A DNA stretch of 64,000 nt from Hymenobacter norwichensis DSM 15439. Its GTDB lineage: Bacteria; Bacteroidota; Bacteroidia; Cytophagales; Hymenobacteraceae. The notes beneath the pieces are model-generated. The model saw nothing but the letters and a program-made list of their open reading frames with translations. It did no database searches and was not told the origin of the DNA. The stretch spans positions 434,001 to 498,000 of the forward strand of contig NZ_ATVL01000007.1 in assembly GCF_000420705.1 (NCBI RefSeq), in the 5' to 3' direction. Positions 7,810 through 18,387 of the stretch are shown here, in pieces. Made by a program: the position numbers and the translations under genes. Every line of letters starts with the position of its first letter. Position 1 is the first letter of the stretch.

Positions 7810-9729
7810 ATGGCTGAACAAGAAGCACCTATCGCGGCCGTACCCGACCATGGCTACACCGAAGACAGCATCCGGTCCTTGGACTGGCGCGAGCATATCC
7901 GGCTGCGGCCCGGCATGTACATCGGTAAGCTCGGCGACGGTTCTGCTTACGACGACGGCATTTATGTGTTGGTAAAAGAAGTTATCGACAACTCGATTGA
8001 CGAACACGTCATGGGTCATGGCCGCACCATCGACATCAAAATATCCGACCAGCGCGTGCAAGTGCGCGATTATGGGCGCGGTATTCCATTGGGCAAAGTG
8101 GTCGATGTAGTAAGCAAAATCAACACCGGCGGCAAGTACGACAGCAAAGTCTTTCAGAAGTCTGTGGGCTTAAACGGGGTTGGTACGAAAGCGGTTAATG
8201 CGCTCAGCAATTACTTTCTGGTGCAGTCGGTGCGTGACGGGTTGATGAAGGCGGCGGAGTTCTCGCAGGGCAACCTGGTGCAGGACCCAAAGCCGGTGAA
8301 AACCAGCCAGCGCAACGGTACGCTGATGACGTTCCAGCCCGACGATACGATTTTCCGCAACTACCGTTTCATCCCGGAGTATCTGGAAAATCAGATTTGG
8401 AATTATGTTTATCTGAACGCCGGGCTGACCATCAACTTCAACGGTCAGAAGTACTTTTCCGAGCACGGCCTGCTGGACTTGCTGGCCCGCAAAATCGACC
8501 AGGAAAGCCGCCGCTACGACATCGTCCACCTGAAAGGAGAGGACATCGAACTGGCCCTGACCCACGGCAACGATTATGGCGAGGAGTATTACTCGTTTGT
8601 GAACGGCCAGTACACCACCCAGGGTGGTACGCACCTCGCGGCTTTCCGTGAGGCCGTGGTGAAAACCCTGCGCGAGTTCTACAAGAAGGAGTACGACGCC
8701 GCCGACATTCGGGGCTCAATTGTGGCGGCCATTTCGGTGCGCGTGCAGGAACCAGTGTTTGAGAGCCAGACCAAAACCAAGCTGGGCTCGATGAACATGG
8801 GCCCCGACGCTCCCACGGTGCGCAACTTTATTCTCGACTTTGTAAAGGAGCACCTCGACAACTTCCTGCACAAGCACCCCGCTACTGCCGACGCCCTCAA
8901 GCGGCGCATCGAGCAGAACGAACGGGAGCGGAAGGACATGGCTGGTGTGAAGAAGCTAGCCAACCAGCGCGCCAAAAAAGCCAACTTGCACAACCGCAAG
9001 CTCCGCGACTGCCGCTTCCACCTCGGCGAAGGCAAACAGGAAGCCGAGGCCCTCACCACACTCTTCATCACCGAAGGTGACTCGGCTTCGGGAAGCATCA
9101 CCAAGAGCCGCAACGTGGAAACCGAGGCGGTGTTCAGCTTGCGCGGTAAGCCGCTGAACTGCTTTGGGTTGAAGAAGAAGATTGTGTACGAAAACGAGGA
9201 GCTGAACCTCTTGCAGCACGCCCTCAACATCGAGGAAGGCATCGAGCACCTGCGCTATAACCGCGTGGTAATTGCCACCGACGCCGACGTAGACGGCATG
9301 CACATCCGGCTGCTGCTGCTCACATTCTTCCTGCAATTCTTCCCCGATTTGGTGCGCAACGGCCACGTGTTCATCCTGGAAACGCCGCTGTTCCGGGTGC
9401 GCAACAAGAAAACCACCATCTACTGCTACAACGAGCAGGAAAAGCAGAAGGCCATGCGCCAACTGGGCCGCAACCCCGAGGTGACGCGCTTCAAAGGCCT
9501 CGGCGAAATCAGCCCCGACGAGTTCGGCAAGTTCATCGGCGACAATATCAAGCTGGAGCCGGTGATTCTGCAATCCGACCGTTCCATTCAGCAGGTGCTC
9601 ACCTATTACATGGGCAAAAACACGCCGGCCCGCCAGGAATTCATCATCGAGAACCTGCGGCTGGAGAAGGATTTAGTAACGAGTGACGTGCTGCCGGTAG
9701 AAGAGGTGCCGGAAGAAGATCTGGCGTAA
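7810..9729 (+). CDS. parE: DNA topoisomerase IV subunit B
   Basis: A 639-residue type IIA topoisomerase ATPase subunit. The GHKL domain shows [18 protein letters not shown] (catalytic Glu57, Mg-binding Asn61) and [15 protein letters not shown] (ATP lid). The TOPRIM domain shows [10 protein letters not shown] near residue 420 and [12 protein letters not shown] near 490. It works with the product of the next gene to decatenate replicated chromosomes and relax supercoils. Subunit assignment rests on length, the adjacent ParC-type partner and the compact C-terminus ending soon after TOPRIM. A TACTTTG stretch at 7781-7787 is a near-match to the -7 box. Confidence 0.93.
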   Translation: MAEQEAPIAAVPDHGYTEDSIRSLDWREHIRLRPGMYIGKLGDGSAYDDGIYVLVKEVIDNSIDEHVMGHGRTIDIKISDQRVQVRDYGRGIPLGKVVDVVSKINTGGKYDSKVFQKSVGLNGVGTKAVNALSNYFLVQSVRDGLMKAAEFSQGNLVQDPKPVKTSQRNGTLMTFQPDDTIFRNYRFIPEYLENQIWNYVYLNAGLTINFNGQKYFSEHGLLDLLARKIDQESRRYDIVHLKGEDIELALTHGNDYGEEYYSFVNGQYTTQGGTHLAAFREAVVKTLREFYKKEYDAADIRGSIVAAISVRVQEPVFESQTKTKLGSMNMGPDAPTVRNFILDFVKEHLDNFLHKHPATADALKRRIEQNERERKDMAGVKKLANQRAKKANLHNRKLRDCRFHLGEGKQEAEALTTLFITEGDSASGSITKSRNVETEAVFSLRGKPLNCFGLKKKIVYENEELNLLQHALNIEEGIEHLRYNRVVIATDADVDGMHIRLLLLTFFLQFFPDLVRNGHVFILETPLFRVRNKKTTIYCYNEQEKQKAMRQLGRNPEVTRFKGLGEISPDEFGKFIGDNIKLEPVILQSDRSIQQVLTYYMGKNTPARQEFIIENLRLEKDLVTSDVLPVEEVPEEDLA

Positions 9730-9826
9730 TTCCAGTTTTAACCTTCTGTTTGTTAATTGTTTATTCAACTGGCAAAGCAGGAGAGAGGTACAAGAACAAT
9801 AACCGTGGCAAGCGCCACACCCTACT

Positions 9827-12772
9827 GTGTCAGAAGAGAACAACCCCCAAGACCTGAATTCTGAAGAACAACCCAATTTGTTCGGTGCCGGCGACTCGTT
9901 TGAGTTCGGGACCGACTCCGATGCCCCAACTCCGGCGGAAGAAGGCGCGCAATCGGTCGTAAGCGAGGCCGGTGAGCTGCTGCTCTCCGAAACCAGCGGC
10001 GACGTGGAAGCCGTAACGCAGCCCGAACCCATAACTGAGGAAGTAGAAGAGCAGCCCAAATTCGCGCCCGGCGAAACCATTCACGACGTAGCCACCGTGA
10101 ACGGCATGTACCAGAACTGGTTTCTGGATTATGCCTCCTACGTGATTCTGGAGCGGGCCGTGCCTGCCATTGAGGATGGCCTCAAGCCCGTGCAGCGCCG
10201 GATTCTGCACGCCATGAAGGAAATGGACGATGGCCGCTTCAATAAAGTGGCCAACGTAATCGGGCAAACGATGCAGTACCACCCCCACGGCGACGCCTCC
10301 ATTGGCGACGCTATGGTGAACCTGGGGCAGAAGGATTTGCTGATTGAAACCCAAGGAAACTGGGGCGACATCCGGACCGGCGACGGTGCTGCTGCGCCCC
10401 GCTACATTGAAGCCCGCCTGAGCAAGTTTGCGCTGGATGTGGTGTTCAACCCCGACATCACGGAGTGGCAGATGAGCTACGACGGTCGCAAGCGCGAGCC
10501 GACCACGCTGCCCGTGAAGTTTCCGCTGCTGCTAGCGCAGGGTGTGGAGGGTATTGCGGTGGGCTTGAGCACCAAGATCATGCCCCACAACTTCCGCGAG
10601 TTGTGCAAAGCCAGCATCGACGTGCTGCGGGGCCGGGATATTCAACTGTTCCCCGACTTCCCAACCGGCGGCCTCTGCGACGTAACCAACTACAACGGCG
10701 GTTTGCGCGGGGCCAAAATCCGCCTGCGCGCCACCATCGAGAAGGCCGACAAAACCATGTTGGTCATTCGTGATATTCCGTACGGCACCACCACCACGGC
10801 GCTGATGGAAAGCATCGTGAAGGCCTCGGAAGCCAACAAAATCAAGATTCGCAAGGTGGTTGATAATACGGCGGCGGCCGTGGAAATTCAGGTGCACTTG
10901 CCTACGGGCGTGTCGCCGGATTTGACCATGGACGCGCTGTACGCCTTCACCGACTGCGAAATCAGCATCTCGCCCAACACCTGCGTTATTATCGAAGATA
11001 AGCCGCGCTTTGTGGGGGTGGAGGACATGCTGCGCCTGAGCACCCAGAAAACACTGCGCCTCTTGGAGCGGGAGCTGGAAATCCGGCAGGAAGAGCTAGA
11101 GGAAAAGTGGCATTCGGCTTCGCTGGAGAAGATTTTCATCGAAAACCGCATCTATCGCAAAATAGAGGAGTGCGAAACTTGGGAAGATATTCTGCAAACC
11201 ATCGACGCCGGTCTGCGCAAGTTTGTGCGCATTGATGGGGAGAAGCAGAAAGCCAACGACACCCGCATTGTGTTGCGCCGCGCCCTCACCGAAGACGACC
11301 TGACGCGCCTCACCGAAATCCGCATCAAGCGCATTTCCAAGTTCGACGGCTTCAAGGCCGACGAGTACATTCAGCGCCTGGAAGGTGAACTGGCAGAAGT
11401 AGCCGACCACTTGGCCAACCTCACGCGCTACGCCATCAACTACTTTGAAGGGCTGCTGAAGAAGTACGGCCAGAACCGGGAGCGGAAAACCCAGCTGCGC
11501 ACCTTCGACGTGGTGACGGCTCAGAAAGTGGCGGTGGCCAACCAGAAGCTCTACGTGAACTACGCCGACGGCTTTGTGGGCTATGGCCTGAAAAAAGACG
11601 AAAAGGCGGTAGAGGTTACCAGCTGTTCCGACCTCGACGACATCATTGCCATCCGCCGCGACGGTTCGTTCACGGTGAGCCGCATTGCTGAGAAAACCTT
11701 CGTGGGTAAGGATATTCTGTACGCCGGCGTGTACAACAAAAACGACGACCGACTGGTGTACAACATGGTCTACCTCGATGGGGCCTCAGGCATTGCGTTT
11801 GCCAAGCGCTTCTTGGTTTCGGGTATCACCCGCGACAAAGTGTACGACCTCACCAAGGGTACCAAGGGTACCAAAACGCTCTACCTCACAGCCAACCCCA
11901 ACTCTGAATCAGAGGTGGTGAGCATCCAACTCGGTGATAAAGCGCAGGCCCGCGTCAAGCAGTTCGACTTCGATTTTGCCGAGCTGGCCATCAAAGGCAA
12001 AGGCTCGATGGGCAACATCGTCACCAAGCAGCCCATCAAGAAAATCGTGCAGAAAAGCCGAGGCGACTCGACGCTGGGCGGCCGCGAAACGTTCTTCGAT
12101 GCCGTAGTGGGCCGCCTCAATACCGCCGGCCACGGCCGTTACTTGGGCGCTTTCGATACCGAAGATAGCCTGCTAGTGGTGTACAAAGACGGTTCGTACG
12201 AAATGAAGTCTGCTGATCCGGCCCACCATTTCGATGTGCCCAACATCGTGCTGCTCCGCAAGTTTGAGCCCGATACGGTGCTAAGTGCCGTATATGTAGA
12301 AGGCGACACCAAAATTCATTACGTCAAGCGGTTCAAGATTGAAACCAGCACCTTAGAGAAGCGCTTTATCTTCATTTCGGAAACGAAAGGCTCCAAGATG
12401 CTGGCTGCTACGGCTTATCCCGAGCCGGTGGCAGAAATCAAGTTCCAGCGTGATAAGAAGGCCGACAAGGAAGCCGAAAAGCTGTTGTTGCACGAGTTCA
12501 TCGATGTGAAAGGCTGGAAGGCCATGGGCAACAAGCTCAACTATTACAAAATTCACAGTGTAACGCTGATTACCGACGAAGGCCCTGACCCGCAACGGCG
12601 CGAAGCCCCCAAAAAGCGCGGTCCCCGGCCCGATACCGATGCCGCCGGTGCTACCAACGACCACAAGGGTCCGCTGCCCGAGTTGACCGGTCCCGTGGAT
12701 ATATCGGCGGATGAAATAGCCCAAGCTCAGGCTATACTTAAAACGCCAAAGTCGCAGCTCAAACTATTCTAA
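9827..12772 (+). CDS. parC: DNA topoisomerase IV subunit A
   Basis: A 981-residue protein that begins with GTG, 97 nt after parE. An acidic, low-complexity N-terminal extension of about 85 residues precedes the breakage-reunion domain. That domain has LKPVQRRILHAM, PHGDASIGDAM (quinolone-pocket region) and GAAAPRYIEARL with catalytic Tyr193. A long coiled coil (about 405-545) is followed by a six-blade GyrA/ParC-type C-terminal repeat region and an Arg/Pro-rich tail. Length and partner point to ParC rather than GyrA, and no GyrA-box consensus was seen. The acidic leader is longer than in enterobacterial ParC. The stop codon lies inside the terminator stem. Confidence 0.92.
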   Translation: MSEENNPQDLNSEEQPNLFGAGDSFEFGTDSDAPTPAEEGAQSVVSEAGELLLSETSGDVEAVTQPEPITEEVEEQPKFAPGETIHDVATVNGMYQNWFLDYASYVILERAVPAIEDGLKPVQRRILHAMKEMDDGRFNKVANVIGQTMQYHPHGDASIGDAMVNLGQKDLLIETQGNWGDIRTGDGAAAPRYIEARLSKFALDVVFNPDITEWQMSYDGRKREPTTLPVKFPLLLAQGVEGIAVGLSTKIMPHNFRELCKASIDVLRGRDIQLFPDFPTGGLCDVTNYNGGLRGAKIRLRATIEKADKTMLVIRDIPYGTTTTALMESIVKASEANKIKIRKVVDNTAAAVEIQVHLPTGVSPDLTMDALYAFTDCEISISPNTCVIIEDKPRFVGVEDMLRLSTQKTLRLLERELEIRQEELEEKWHSASLEKIFIENRIYRKIEECETWEDILQTIDAGLRKFVRIDGEKQKANDTRIVLRRALTEDDLTRLTEIRIKRISKFDGFKADEYIQRLEGELAEVADHLANLTRYAINYFEGLLKKYGQNRERKTQLRTFDVVTAQKVAVANQKLYVNYADGFVGYGLKKDEKAVEVTSCSDLDDIIAIRRDGSFTVSRIAEKTFVGKDILYAGVYNKNDDRLVYNMVYLDGASGIAFAKRFLVSGITRDKVYDLTKGTKGTKTLYLTANPNSESEVVSIQLGDKAQARVKQFDFDFAELAIKGKGSMGNIVTKQPIKKIVQKSRGDSTLGGRETFFDAVVGRLNTAGHGRYLGAFDTEDSLLVVYKDGSYEMKSADPAHHFDVPNIVLLRKFEPDTVLSAVYVEGDTKIHYVKRFKIETSTLEKRFIFISETKGSKMLAATAYPEPVAEIKFQRDKKADKEAEKLLLHEFIDVKGWKAMGNKLNYYKIHSVTLITDEGPDPQRREAPKKRGPRPDTDAAGATNDHKGPLPELTGPVDISADEIAQAQAILKTPKSQLKLF

Positions 12773-12813
12773 AGTGAAACGCCCTACCGTAATCCGGTAG
12801 GGCGTTTCACTTT
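12771..12813 (+). terminator. Terminator of parC
   Basis: A perfect 19-bp stem with a 5-nt loop: AAAGTGAAACGCCCTACCG and its complement, ending in CACTTT then ATTTG. The stem starts at the parC stop codon. Confidence 0.75.
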
Positions 12814-12851
12814 ATTTGAAGTAAAAGCCGCAGTTTTGTGGCTGAGTCTGT

Positions 12852-13721
12852 ATGAGGAAGCTGTTTGGTTGTTTGTTGGTGCTGGTAGTGCTGACCGGGC
12901 TGAATGCCGGGCCGGTGAGCGGGCAGTTCCGCAAGCCTAAACCCAAAGCCAAGGCGCCGGTTGAGGCACCGCTTTCCACGGAGGTAGCAAAGCTGCTCAC
13001 CGAAGCCCGAACTCTCCAGGCACAATACAAAGAGTCGGAGGCGCTGGCCAAGTACGAGCAGGTGCTGGCCAAAGCTCCGGCCACTTACGAAGCCCTATGG
13101 CAGGCCGCCGTACTCAGCGTCCGGATTGGGGCCCGCTACACCGACGAAACCCGGAAAATTGCCTATTTCTCGGCTGCCCGGCTCTACTCCAGTCGTGCGT
13201 TGGTGGTACGCCCCGATGGGGCCGAAAGCAATTATGCTGAGGCGTTAGCCCTGGCTAACCAAGCCACGCTGCTCACAGCCCGCGCCCGGCTGCTGGCTTA
13301 CCGGGAAATGAAGCCCTACGTTTTCAAGGCCGTGGAGCAACGCCCCGATTTTGCCGACGCCTGGCAGCTGCTGGGCCGTTGGCACTTCCGCGTCGACCAC
13401 TACAACCTGATTGAGCGGGTATACTCCCGGCTATTTTTGGGCGGCACTCCCGATGGCGCCAGCAGCAATGCCGCCGTCAATGCCCTGCTGAAAGCCCACG
13501 AGTTGGAGCCGCAGCGCATTCAGTACCCATATGACCTCGCGCGCATTCTGCTCAGCCAGAAGTTGCGGACCCGCGCCGTAGCCGCCCTCCAAGATGCCGT
13601 GGAAATCACGCCGGTTACGGCCGAAGAGTTGGAAATCAGTCGCCGCTGCCGCAAGCTGCTTGTGCAGCTCAACCGCCGGATGCTCAAGCAAGTGCAGAGC
13701 CGCGTGCGGGAACTGGAGTAG
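12852..13721 (+). CDS. Secreted TPR-like protein
   Basis: A 289-residue protein with a classical signal peptide (MRKLFGCLLVLVVLTGLNAG, cleavage near GPVSGQ). A Lys/Pro linker and an all-helical TPR-like array fill the rest. Repeats are seen around 50-80 (ALAKYEQVLAKAPATYEALW), 95-150 and 160-250, the last ending in ARILLSQKLRTRAVAALQDAVE. It resembles periplasmic TPR proteins of the regulator-of-microtubule-dynamics type that are widespread in Bacteroidota. The role is unknown, probably protein-protein scaffolding. It is followed by a second TPR gene with its own promoter-like box. Confidence 0.75.
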   Translation: MRKLFGCLLVLVVLTGLNAGPVSGQFRKPKPKAKAPVEAPLSTEVAKLLTEARTLQAQYKESEALAKYEQVLAKAPATYEALWQAAVLSVRIGARYTDETRKIAYFSAARLYSSRALVVRPDGAESNYAEALALANQATLLTARARLLAYREMKPYVFKAVEQRPDFADAWQLLGRWHFRVDHYNLIERVYSRLFLGGTPDGASSNAAVNALLKAHELEPQRIQYPYDLARILLSQKLRTRAVAALQDAVEITPVTAEELEISRRCRKLLVQLNRRMLKQVQSRVRELE

Positions 13722-13774
13722 GAGGGAACGGCTAGGTTGCAGGTCTGAATGGCCGTTTAACTTTGGCGGCATGG

Positions 13775-13782
13775 TATCTTTG
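13775..13782 (+). promoter_or_regulatory. Candidate -7 promoter box TATCTTTG
   Basis: A full TAnnTTTG match 37 nt before the GTG at 13820. It supports that internal start, because upstream TTG starts would precede or overlap the box. Confidence 0.45.
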
Positions 13783-13819
13783 CAACTACAGATTATATTT
13801 CGAGTTCAACCCGTCGTTT

Positions 13820-14956
13820 GTGGCTTTTTCGCGCTTCATTTTTCATCTGTTACCTCTTCTCGTGCTCAGCGGCGCTCTAGCGTCATGTGGCAGCAGCCCC
13901 GATGAAGAAGAGCCCGAAACGATGGTAAGCCTGACTTCGGTGCAAAGCGGCCCCAAAGTGCAGGCCGAGGAGTTGGACGGCGCCATTAGCCGTCAACCGC
14001 GCAATGCCTCCTTGTACGGTCGTCGGGCTGCGTTTCGCCTTGATGCTGGTCAGGTTGAACCCGCGTTAATGGACATCAACCGCGCCCTCGACTTAGATGA
14101 TTCGCCCGGCGAGTTTTATTTCACTAAAGCTCGCGCGCTCCGGGCGCAGGGTAAGTACCAATCGGCACTAGCTGCGGCTGATGTAGCTTCGCAAAAAGGC
14201 TACGCCTCCGTCGAGCTGAATCTGCTGGTAGGCGAAACTCACCTGGCGGCCCGTCACTACCAAACCGCCATCGACTACTTGGACCGCACCCTGCAACAGG
14301 AACCCGACCACACAGCGGCCCTGTTCTACAAAGGTGTGGCCTATATTGGCCTACAAGACACGGTGCAGGCTCTGGACTACCTGCGGGCCAGCCTGTCCCG
14401 TGACCCGCGCCAACCCGAAACCCTGCATCAACTGGCTTTTCTCTCTAATGCTTTCCGGCAGCCCGCCAACGCGGCTATTTACGCGGCCCGTGGCCTGAAA
14501 CTGGCTCCCACTTACGGCCCACTCTGGTACGACTACGGCCGCCAGTTCGAGCTGCAAAATCAGCCTGATAGTGCCACGCGCATTTACGCCCGGGTCGTGC
14601 AGCTCGATACCACCTTCTATCGGGCCGACTACCGGTTGGCTATGGTCGCCTTCAAAAACCACAAGTACGGCGCCGCTATTCCGCATTTGCAGCGGGCCTT
14701 GCGCCGGTCTTCGCGGTTACTGGGAGCCCGCCAAATGCTGGCCGAAAGCTTCGAGAGCCTCGGCCGTTACCAGGAAGCCGCCGACCAGTACCGCTTGCTT
14801 GTAGTGGAAAATCCCGGCAACCGGCACTGGACTTATAAGGCTTGGAAAGTTGGCAACCGTGCTCAAGGTATCATCGTCGATGAACGGCCCCAGCGAACGG
14901 CCGCGCCTGCCGCAGAGCAGCTGGAACCAATATCCCCACTACGGCCGGGGCTGTAG
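13820..14956 (+). CDS. TPR-repeat lipoprotein
   Basis: A 378-residue lipoprotein. The GTG at 13820 gives a compact signal sequence (VAFSRFIFHLLPLLVLSG) followed by the lipobox LASC; it also lies downstream of a TATCTTTG box. From about residue 35 the protein is a run of TPR units such as ASLYGRRAAFRLDAGQVEPA, YFTKARALRAQGKYQSALAA and AALFYKGVAYIGLQDTVQAL, continuing to about residue 345. The array probably docks partners at the periplasmic face of a membrane. The function is not known. Neighbours give no pathway clue beyond the preceding secreted TPR protein. Confidence 0.8.
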   Translation: MAFSRFIFHLLPLLVLSGALASCGSSPDEEEPETMVSLTSVQSGPKVQAEELDGAISRQPRNASLYGRRAAFRLDAGQVEPALMDINRALDLDDSPGEFYFTKARALRAQGKYQSALAAADVASQKGYASVELNLLVGETHLAARHYQTAIDYLDRTLQQEPDHTAALFYKGVAYIGLQDTVQALDYLRASLSRDPRQPETLHQLAFLSNAFRQPANAAIYAARGLKLAPTYGPLWYDYGRQFELQNQPDSATRIYARVVQLDTTFYRADYRLAMVAFKNHKYGAAIPHLQRALRRSSRLLGARQMLAESFESLGRYQEAADQYRLLVVENPGNRHWTYKAWKVGNRAQGIIVDERPQRTAAPAAEQLEPISPLRPGL

Positions 14957-15051
14957 CCAAGCGTGCCAGTCGTGGAGGTAGGAGCACCCTAGCTTGGCTG
15001 CTACGGGCTGCTGATTTCGCAACTTCACCTTTCACAACTACACCCTTTCCG

Positions 15052-15059
15052 TAACTTGC
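15052..15059 (+). promoter_or_regulatory. Weak -7-like element before thrS
   Basis: TAACTTGC keeps the TA and TT of TAnnTTTG but misses the last two bases. It lies 42 nt before the thrS ATG. Low confidence. Confidence 0.2.
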
Positions 15060-15100
15060 GGCCTCACGGCTGTTTGTATAGCCATTATCAACCCCATTCA

Positions 15101-17050
15101 ATGCTCAATATCACCCTCCCCGACGGCTCGGTGCGCCAGTTTGTAGATGGCGCCACGGGCTATGACGTTGCCGCCGGCATTAGCGAAGGCCTCGCCCGCA
15201 ATGCCCTCGGCATCCGCGTCAACGGCGAAGTGCGCGACCTGCACCGCCCCATCGAACAGGATGCCGACGTGGCTATTCTGACCTGGAACGACCAAGACGG
15301 CAAAAGCACCTTCTGGCATTCGTCGGCGCACTTGCTAGCCGAAGCCCTGGAAGCCTTGTACCCTGGCGTGAAGCTGGGCATCGGCCCAAGCATCGAAAAC
15401 GGCTTCTATTACGACATCGACCTGGGCGAAGGCCGCACCATCTCTTCGGAAGATTTTCCTGAAATCGAGAAGAAAATGCTGGAGCTGGCCAAAAAGAAAA
15501 GCCAGTACGAGCGGCGTGCCGTGAGCAAAGCCGACGCCATTGCCTACTTCACCGAAAAGGCCGACCCGTATAAGCTGGACTTGCTGGAGCGCCTCGACGA
15601 CGGCTCCATCACGTTCTACACGCAAGGTGATTTCACAGACCTCTGCCGCGGGCCACACATCCCCGATACCAGCCCCATCAAGGCTGTAAAGCTGCTGAAC
15701 GTAGCCGGTGCCTACTGGCGCGGCGACGAAAAAAACAAGCAGCTCACTCGCATATACGGCATCACCTTCCCCAAAGCTAAAGAGCTGACGGAGTACTTGG
15801 AAAAGCTGGAGGAAGCCAAGCGCCGTGACCACCGCAAGCTGGGCAAGGAGCTGGAGTTGTTTGCTTTTTCCGATAAAGTAGGAGCGGGACTGCCACTGTG
15901 GTTGCCTAAAGGCACCGCCCTGCGTGAGCGGCTGGAGCAATTCCTGCGGCGCGCCCAAATGAAAGCCGGCTACCTCCCCGTCGTGACGCCTCATATCGGC
16001 TCGAAAGAGCTGTATGTGACCAGCGGCCACTACGAGAAATATGGCGCTGATTCGTTTCAACCCATCAAGACGCCAAACCCCGGCGAGGAGTTCTTCCTAA
16101 AGCCGATGAACTGCCCACATCACTGCGAAATCTACAAGACCAAGCCCCGCTCGTACCGCGACTTGCCAGTGCGTTTGGCCGAGTTCGGCACGGTGTATCG
16201 CTACGAGCAGTCAGGCGAGCTGCACGGCCTGACCCGGGTGCGCGGCTTTACGCAGGACGATGCCCACATCTTCTGCCGGCCAGATCAAGTAAAGGAAGAG
16301 TTTTTGAAGGTTATTGATATTGTCCTCTACGTACTCAAGGCGTTGGACTTTCCTGACTTCACGGCTCAAATTTCTTTGCGCGACCCTGAAAACAAAACCA
16401 AGTACATCGGGTCGGATGAGAATTGGGCCCGGGCCGAAGCGGCTATCCAAGAAGCTGCTGCCGAGAAGGGATTGAACACCGTAACCGAGTTGGGCGAGGC
16501 GGCTTTTTACGGACCCAAACTCGACTTCATGGTGCGCGACGCCCTAGGTCGCAAGTGGCAGCTTGGCACAATTCAGGTGGATTACAACCTACCCGAGCGG
16601 TTCGAGTTGGAATACGTGGCTTCCGATAACTCACGGCAGCGCCCCGTTATGATTCATCGGGCTCCATTCGGCTCGTTGGAGCGGTTTGTAGCAGTACTCA
16701 TCGAGCACTGCGGCGGCAATTTCCCGTTGTGGCTCTCGCCCGAGCAATTTGTAGTCCTCCCGATTTCCGAGAAATACCACGACTACGCTCAACAAGTGTA
16801 CGACACGTTGGTACAAGCCGAGCTGCGCGGTACCGTTGACCACCGCGACGAGAAAATCGGCCGCAAAATCCGCGACGCCGAGGTTTCCAAGGTGCCATAT
16901 ATGCTGATTGTCGGCGAGAAAGAGCAGGAAAACGGTATCATCTCGTTGCGTAAGCACGGTGAGGGCGACATTGGCGCTATGCCAGTTGCTGATTTCGTAC
17001 AGAATTTCCAGACACAAATAGCTGCCATGATGGACGGCAAAACCAAGTAA
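15101..17050 (+). CDS. thrS: Threonine--tRNA ligase
   Basis: A 649-residue class II aminoacyl-tRNA synthetase. ATG 15101 gives the usual N-terminus [14 protein letters not shown]. It has a TGS domain (1-62), then a SAD/editing domain (about 63-225, with [11 protein letters not shown]). The catalytic core has MNCPHHC (zinc-binding Cys), motif-2-like [14 protein letters not shown] and motif-3-like [20 protein letters not shown] anticodon-binding domain occupies about 545-645. It charges tRNA-Thr. It is the first gene of a thrS-infC-rpmI-rplT order found in many bacteria. Confidence 0.96.
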   Translation: MLNITLPDGSVRQFVDGATGYDVAAGISEGLARNALGIRVNGEVRDLHRPIEQDADVAILTWNDQDGKSTFWHSSAHLLAEALEALYPGVKLGIGPSIENGFYYDIDLGEGRTISSEDFPEIEKKMLELAKKKSQYERRAVSKADAIAYFTEKADPYKLDLLERLDDGSITFYTQGDFTDLCRGPHIPDTSPIKAVKLLNVAGAYWRGDEKNKQLTRIYGITFPKAKELTEYLEKLEEAKRRDHRKLGKELELFAFSDKVGAGLPLWLPKGTALRERLEQFLRRAQMKAGYLPVVTPHIGSKELYVTSGHYEKYGADSFQPIKTPNPGEEFFLKPMNCPHHCEIYKTKPRSYRDLPVRLAEFGTVYRYEQSGELHGLTRVRGFTQDDAHIFCRPDQVKEEFLKVIDIVLYVLKALDFPDFTAQISLRDPENKTKYIGSDENWARAEAAIQEAAAEKGLNTVTELGEAAFYGPKLDFMVRDALGRKWQLGTIQVDYNLPERFELEYVASDNSRQRPVMIHRAPFGSLERFVAVLIEHCGGNFPLWLSPEQFVVLPISEKYHDYAQQVYDTLVQAELRGTVDHRDEKIGRKIRDAEVSKVPYMLIVGEKEQENGIISLRKHGEGDIGAMPVADFVQNFQTQIAAMMDGKTK

Positions 17051-17062
17051 GTTTTGTTTAAT

Positions 17063-17188
17063 GGAGTAGTAGGCAGGTATAAAAGCTCGATTATTGAAGC
17101 CAAGTAACCTGCTTGCTACTCCAGTAAACAGTTCTTTTTCAAACGCTCATGGGCAATTTTATATAGCCTTTTTTGAGCGTTTGAAAAA
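17063..17188 (+). promoter_or_regulatory. Structured leader upstream of infC
   Basis: Two strong hairpins lie between thrS and infC. Hairpin 1 pairs GGAGTAG (17063-17069) and GCAGGT (17073-17078) with ACCTGC (17107-17112) and CTACTCC (17116-17122) around a 3x3 internal loop. Hairpin 2 is a perfect 15-bp stem, TTTTTCAAACGCTCA (17135-17149) with TGAGCGTTTGAAAAA (17174-17188). No U-run follows either hairpin, so they do not look like intrinsic terminators. By analogy with L20/IF3-controlled leaders of the infC-rpmI-rplT operon in other phyla, a control element is likely (inference). Confidence 0.45.
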
Positions 17189-17286
17189 AATGGCGGATAT
17201 TTGCCCGCTGATTGAACCCATTGGGCTTGGCCCATGTCGTGTCAATCTTAGCAATACTATTAGCTCACCCTCAAGAGAACCAAGCC

Positions 17287-17952
17287 ATAGCTACCCCAAA
17301 CCGCCGCTATATTCCTCGCGCTCAGGTCGAGGAGCCGTTTAAAATCAATCAGAAGATTACGGCTCGGGAAGTCCGCCTCGTTGGTGACAACATCGAACAA
17401 GGCATTTATTCAATTGACCAAGCCCGGCGTTTCGCGCAGGAGCAGAATCTCGACCTCGTGGAGATTTCGCCTACTGCCGTGCCGCCTGTCTGCCGCGTCA
17501 TCGACTACTCGAAATTCAAGTACGAGCAGAAGAAGAAGACCCGCGAACTGAAGGCCAAGCAAACCAAAGTCATCCTAAAGGAAATCCGCTTCGGACCCAA
17601 TACCGATGACCACGACTTTGCGTTCAAGCTGAAGCACGCGCAGGAATTTCTAAAGGAAGGCGCTAAAATCAAGGCGTACGTCCACTTTGTTGGCCGTAGC
17701 ATCGTTTTCAAAGAGCGCGGCGAAATTCTGTTGCTCAAGTTTGCCCAGGCCCTCGAGGAACTAGCCAAAGTAGAGCAGCTACCGAAGCTCGAAGGCAAGC
17801 GCATGTTCCTGTATCTGGCGCCCAAGGTGGTTGCCCCTGCTAAGCCCAAGCCTGCTGCTGCCCCGGCAGCCAAGGAAGCTGGTAAGGAAAAAGCTGGTCA
17901 GCCAGCTGCCAAAGCAGCACCGCAACCCGCTTCTGGTTCAGACGACGAATAA
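17287..17952 (+). CDS. infC: Translation initiation factor IF-3
   Basis: 221 residues if it starts at the ATA codon at 17287, which gives [20 protein letters not shown] right after the initiator. This fits the usual N-terminus of the family in this phylum. No ATG or GTG exists nearby in frame; a TTG at 17212 would add 25 residues unlike IF-3. The N-terminal domain includes [20 protein letters not shown] and [17 protein letters not shown]. The C-terminal domain includes [21 protein letters not shown] and HFVGRS. A Lys/Ala/Pro-rich tail of about 45 residues follows. IF-3 discriminates start codons on the 30S subunit, and a rare start codon allows autoregulation as with AUU in E. coli. Confidence 0.93.
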   Translation: MATPNRRYIPRAQVEEPFKINQKITAREVRLVGDNIEQGIYSIDQARRFAQEQNLDLVEISPTAVPPVCRVIDYSKFKYEQKKKTRELKAKQTKVILKEIRFGPNTDDHDFAFKLKHAQEFLKEGAKIKAYVHFVGRSIVFKERGEILLLKFAQALEELAKVEQLPKLEGKRMFLYLAPKVVAPAKPKPAAAPAAKEAGKEKAGQPAAKAAPQPASGSDDE

Positions 17953-18047
17953 GTGGTTTTTCCAATGGCTTCGGTCATTTTATACGCTGGCGCACCGGCC
18001 CTAGGCAGCCGACCGCCGCAGTTTTTTCACTTCTTACCTCCTTCACA

Positions 18048-18242
18048 ATGCCGAAAATGAAGACTAAGTCCGGCGCCAAAAAGCGTTTCACGCTGACCGG
18101 CACGGGCAAAATCAAGCGTAAGCACGCTTTCAAGAGCCACATTCTGACCAAAAAGACCACCAAGCAAAAGCGTAATCTGACGCACATTACCTTGGTAAGC
18201 TCGGCGGATATGAACCGTGTGAAAGATATGCTGAACATGTAA
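18048..18242 (+). CDS. rpmI: 50S ribosomal protein L35
   Basis: A 64-residue, strongly basic protein with the family start [14 protein letters not shown] and the block KHILTKK-like [14 protein letters not shown]. Length is typical. It lies 95 nt after infC and before rplT, the conserved IF-3/L35/L20 order. Confidence 0.96.
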   Translation: MPKMKTKSGAKKRFTLTGTGKIKRKHAFKSHILTKKTTKQKRNLTHITLVSSADMNRVKDMLNM

Positions 18243-18387
18243 TTGCCTTTTGTTGGTTGTTAGCGCCGAAGAACAGCTTTAACAATCAGCGACTAGTGAT
18301 TACCAATCAAAATTTTCAACCAGGCGTCCGGCTAAACCCAAAGACAAGACCAACGTTCTGTCGCCGGCCGCCAAAAACTAGCAGGTT

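Noticed and set aside
17135..17188. Hairpin as an intrinsic terminator of thrS
   Set aside because: The right arm is followed by A-rich, not U-rich, sequence, so it is more likely a leader structure.
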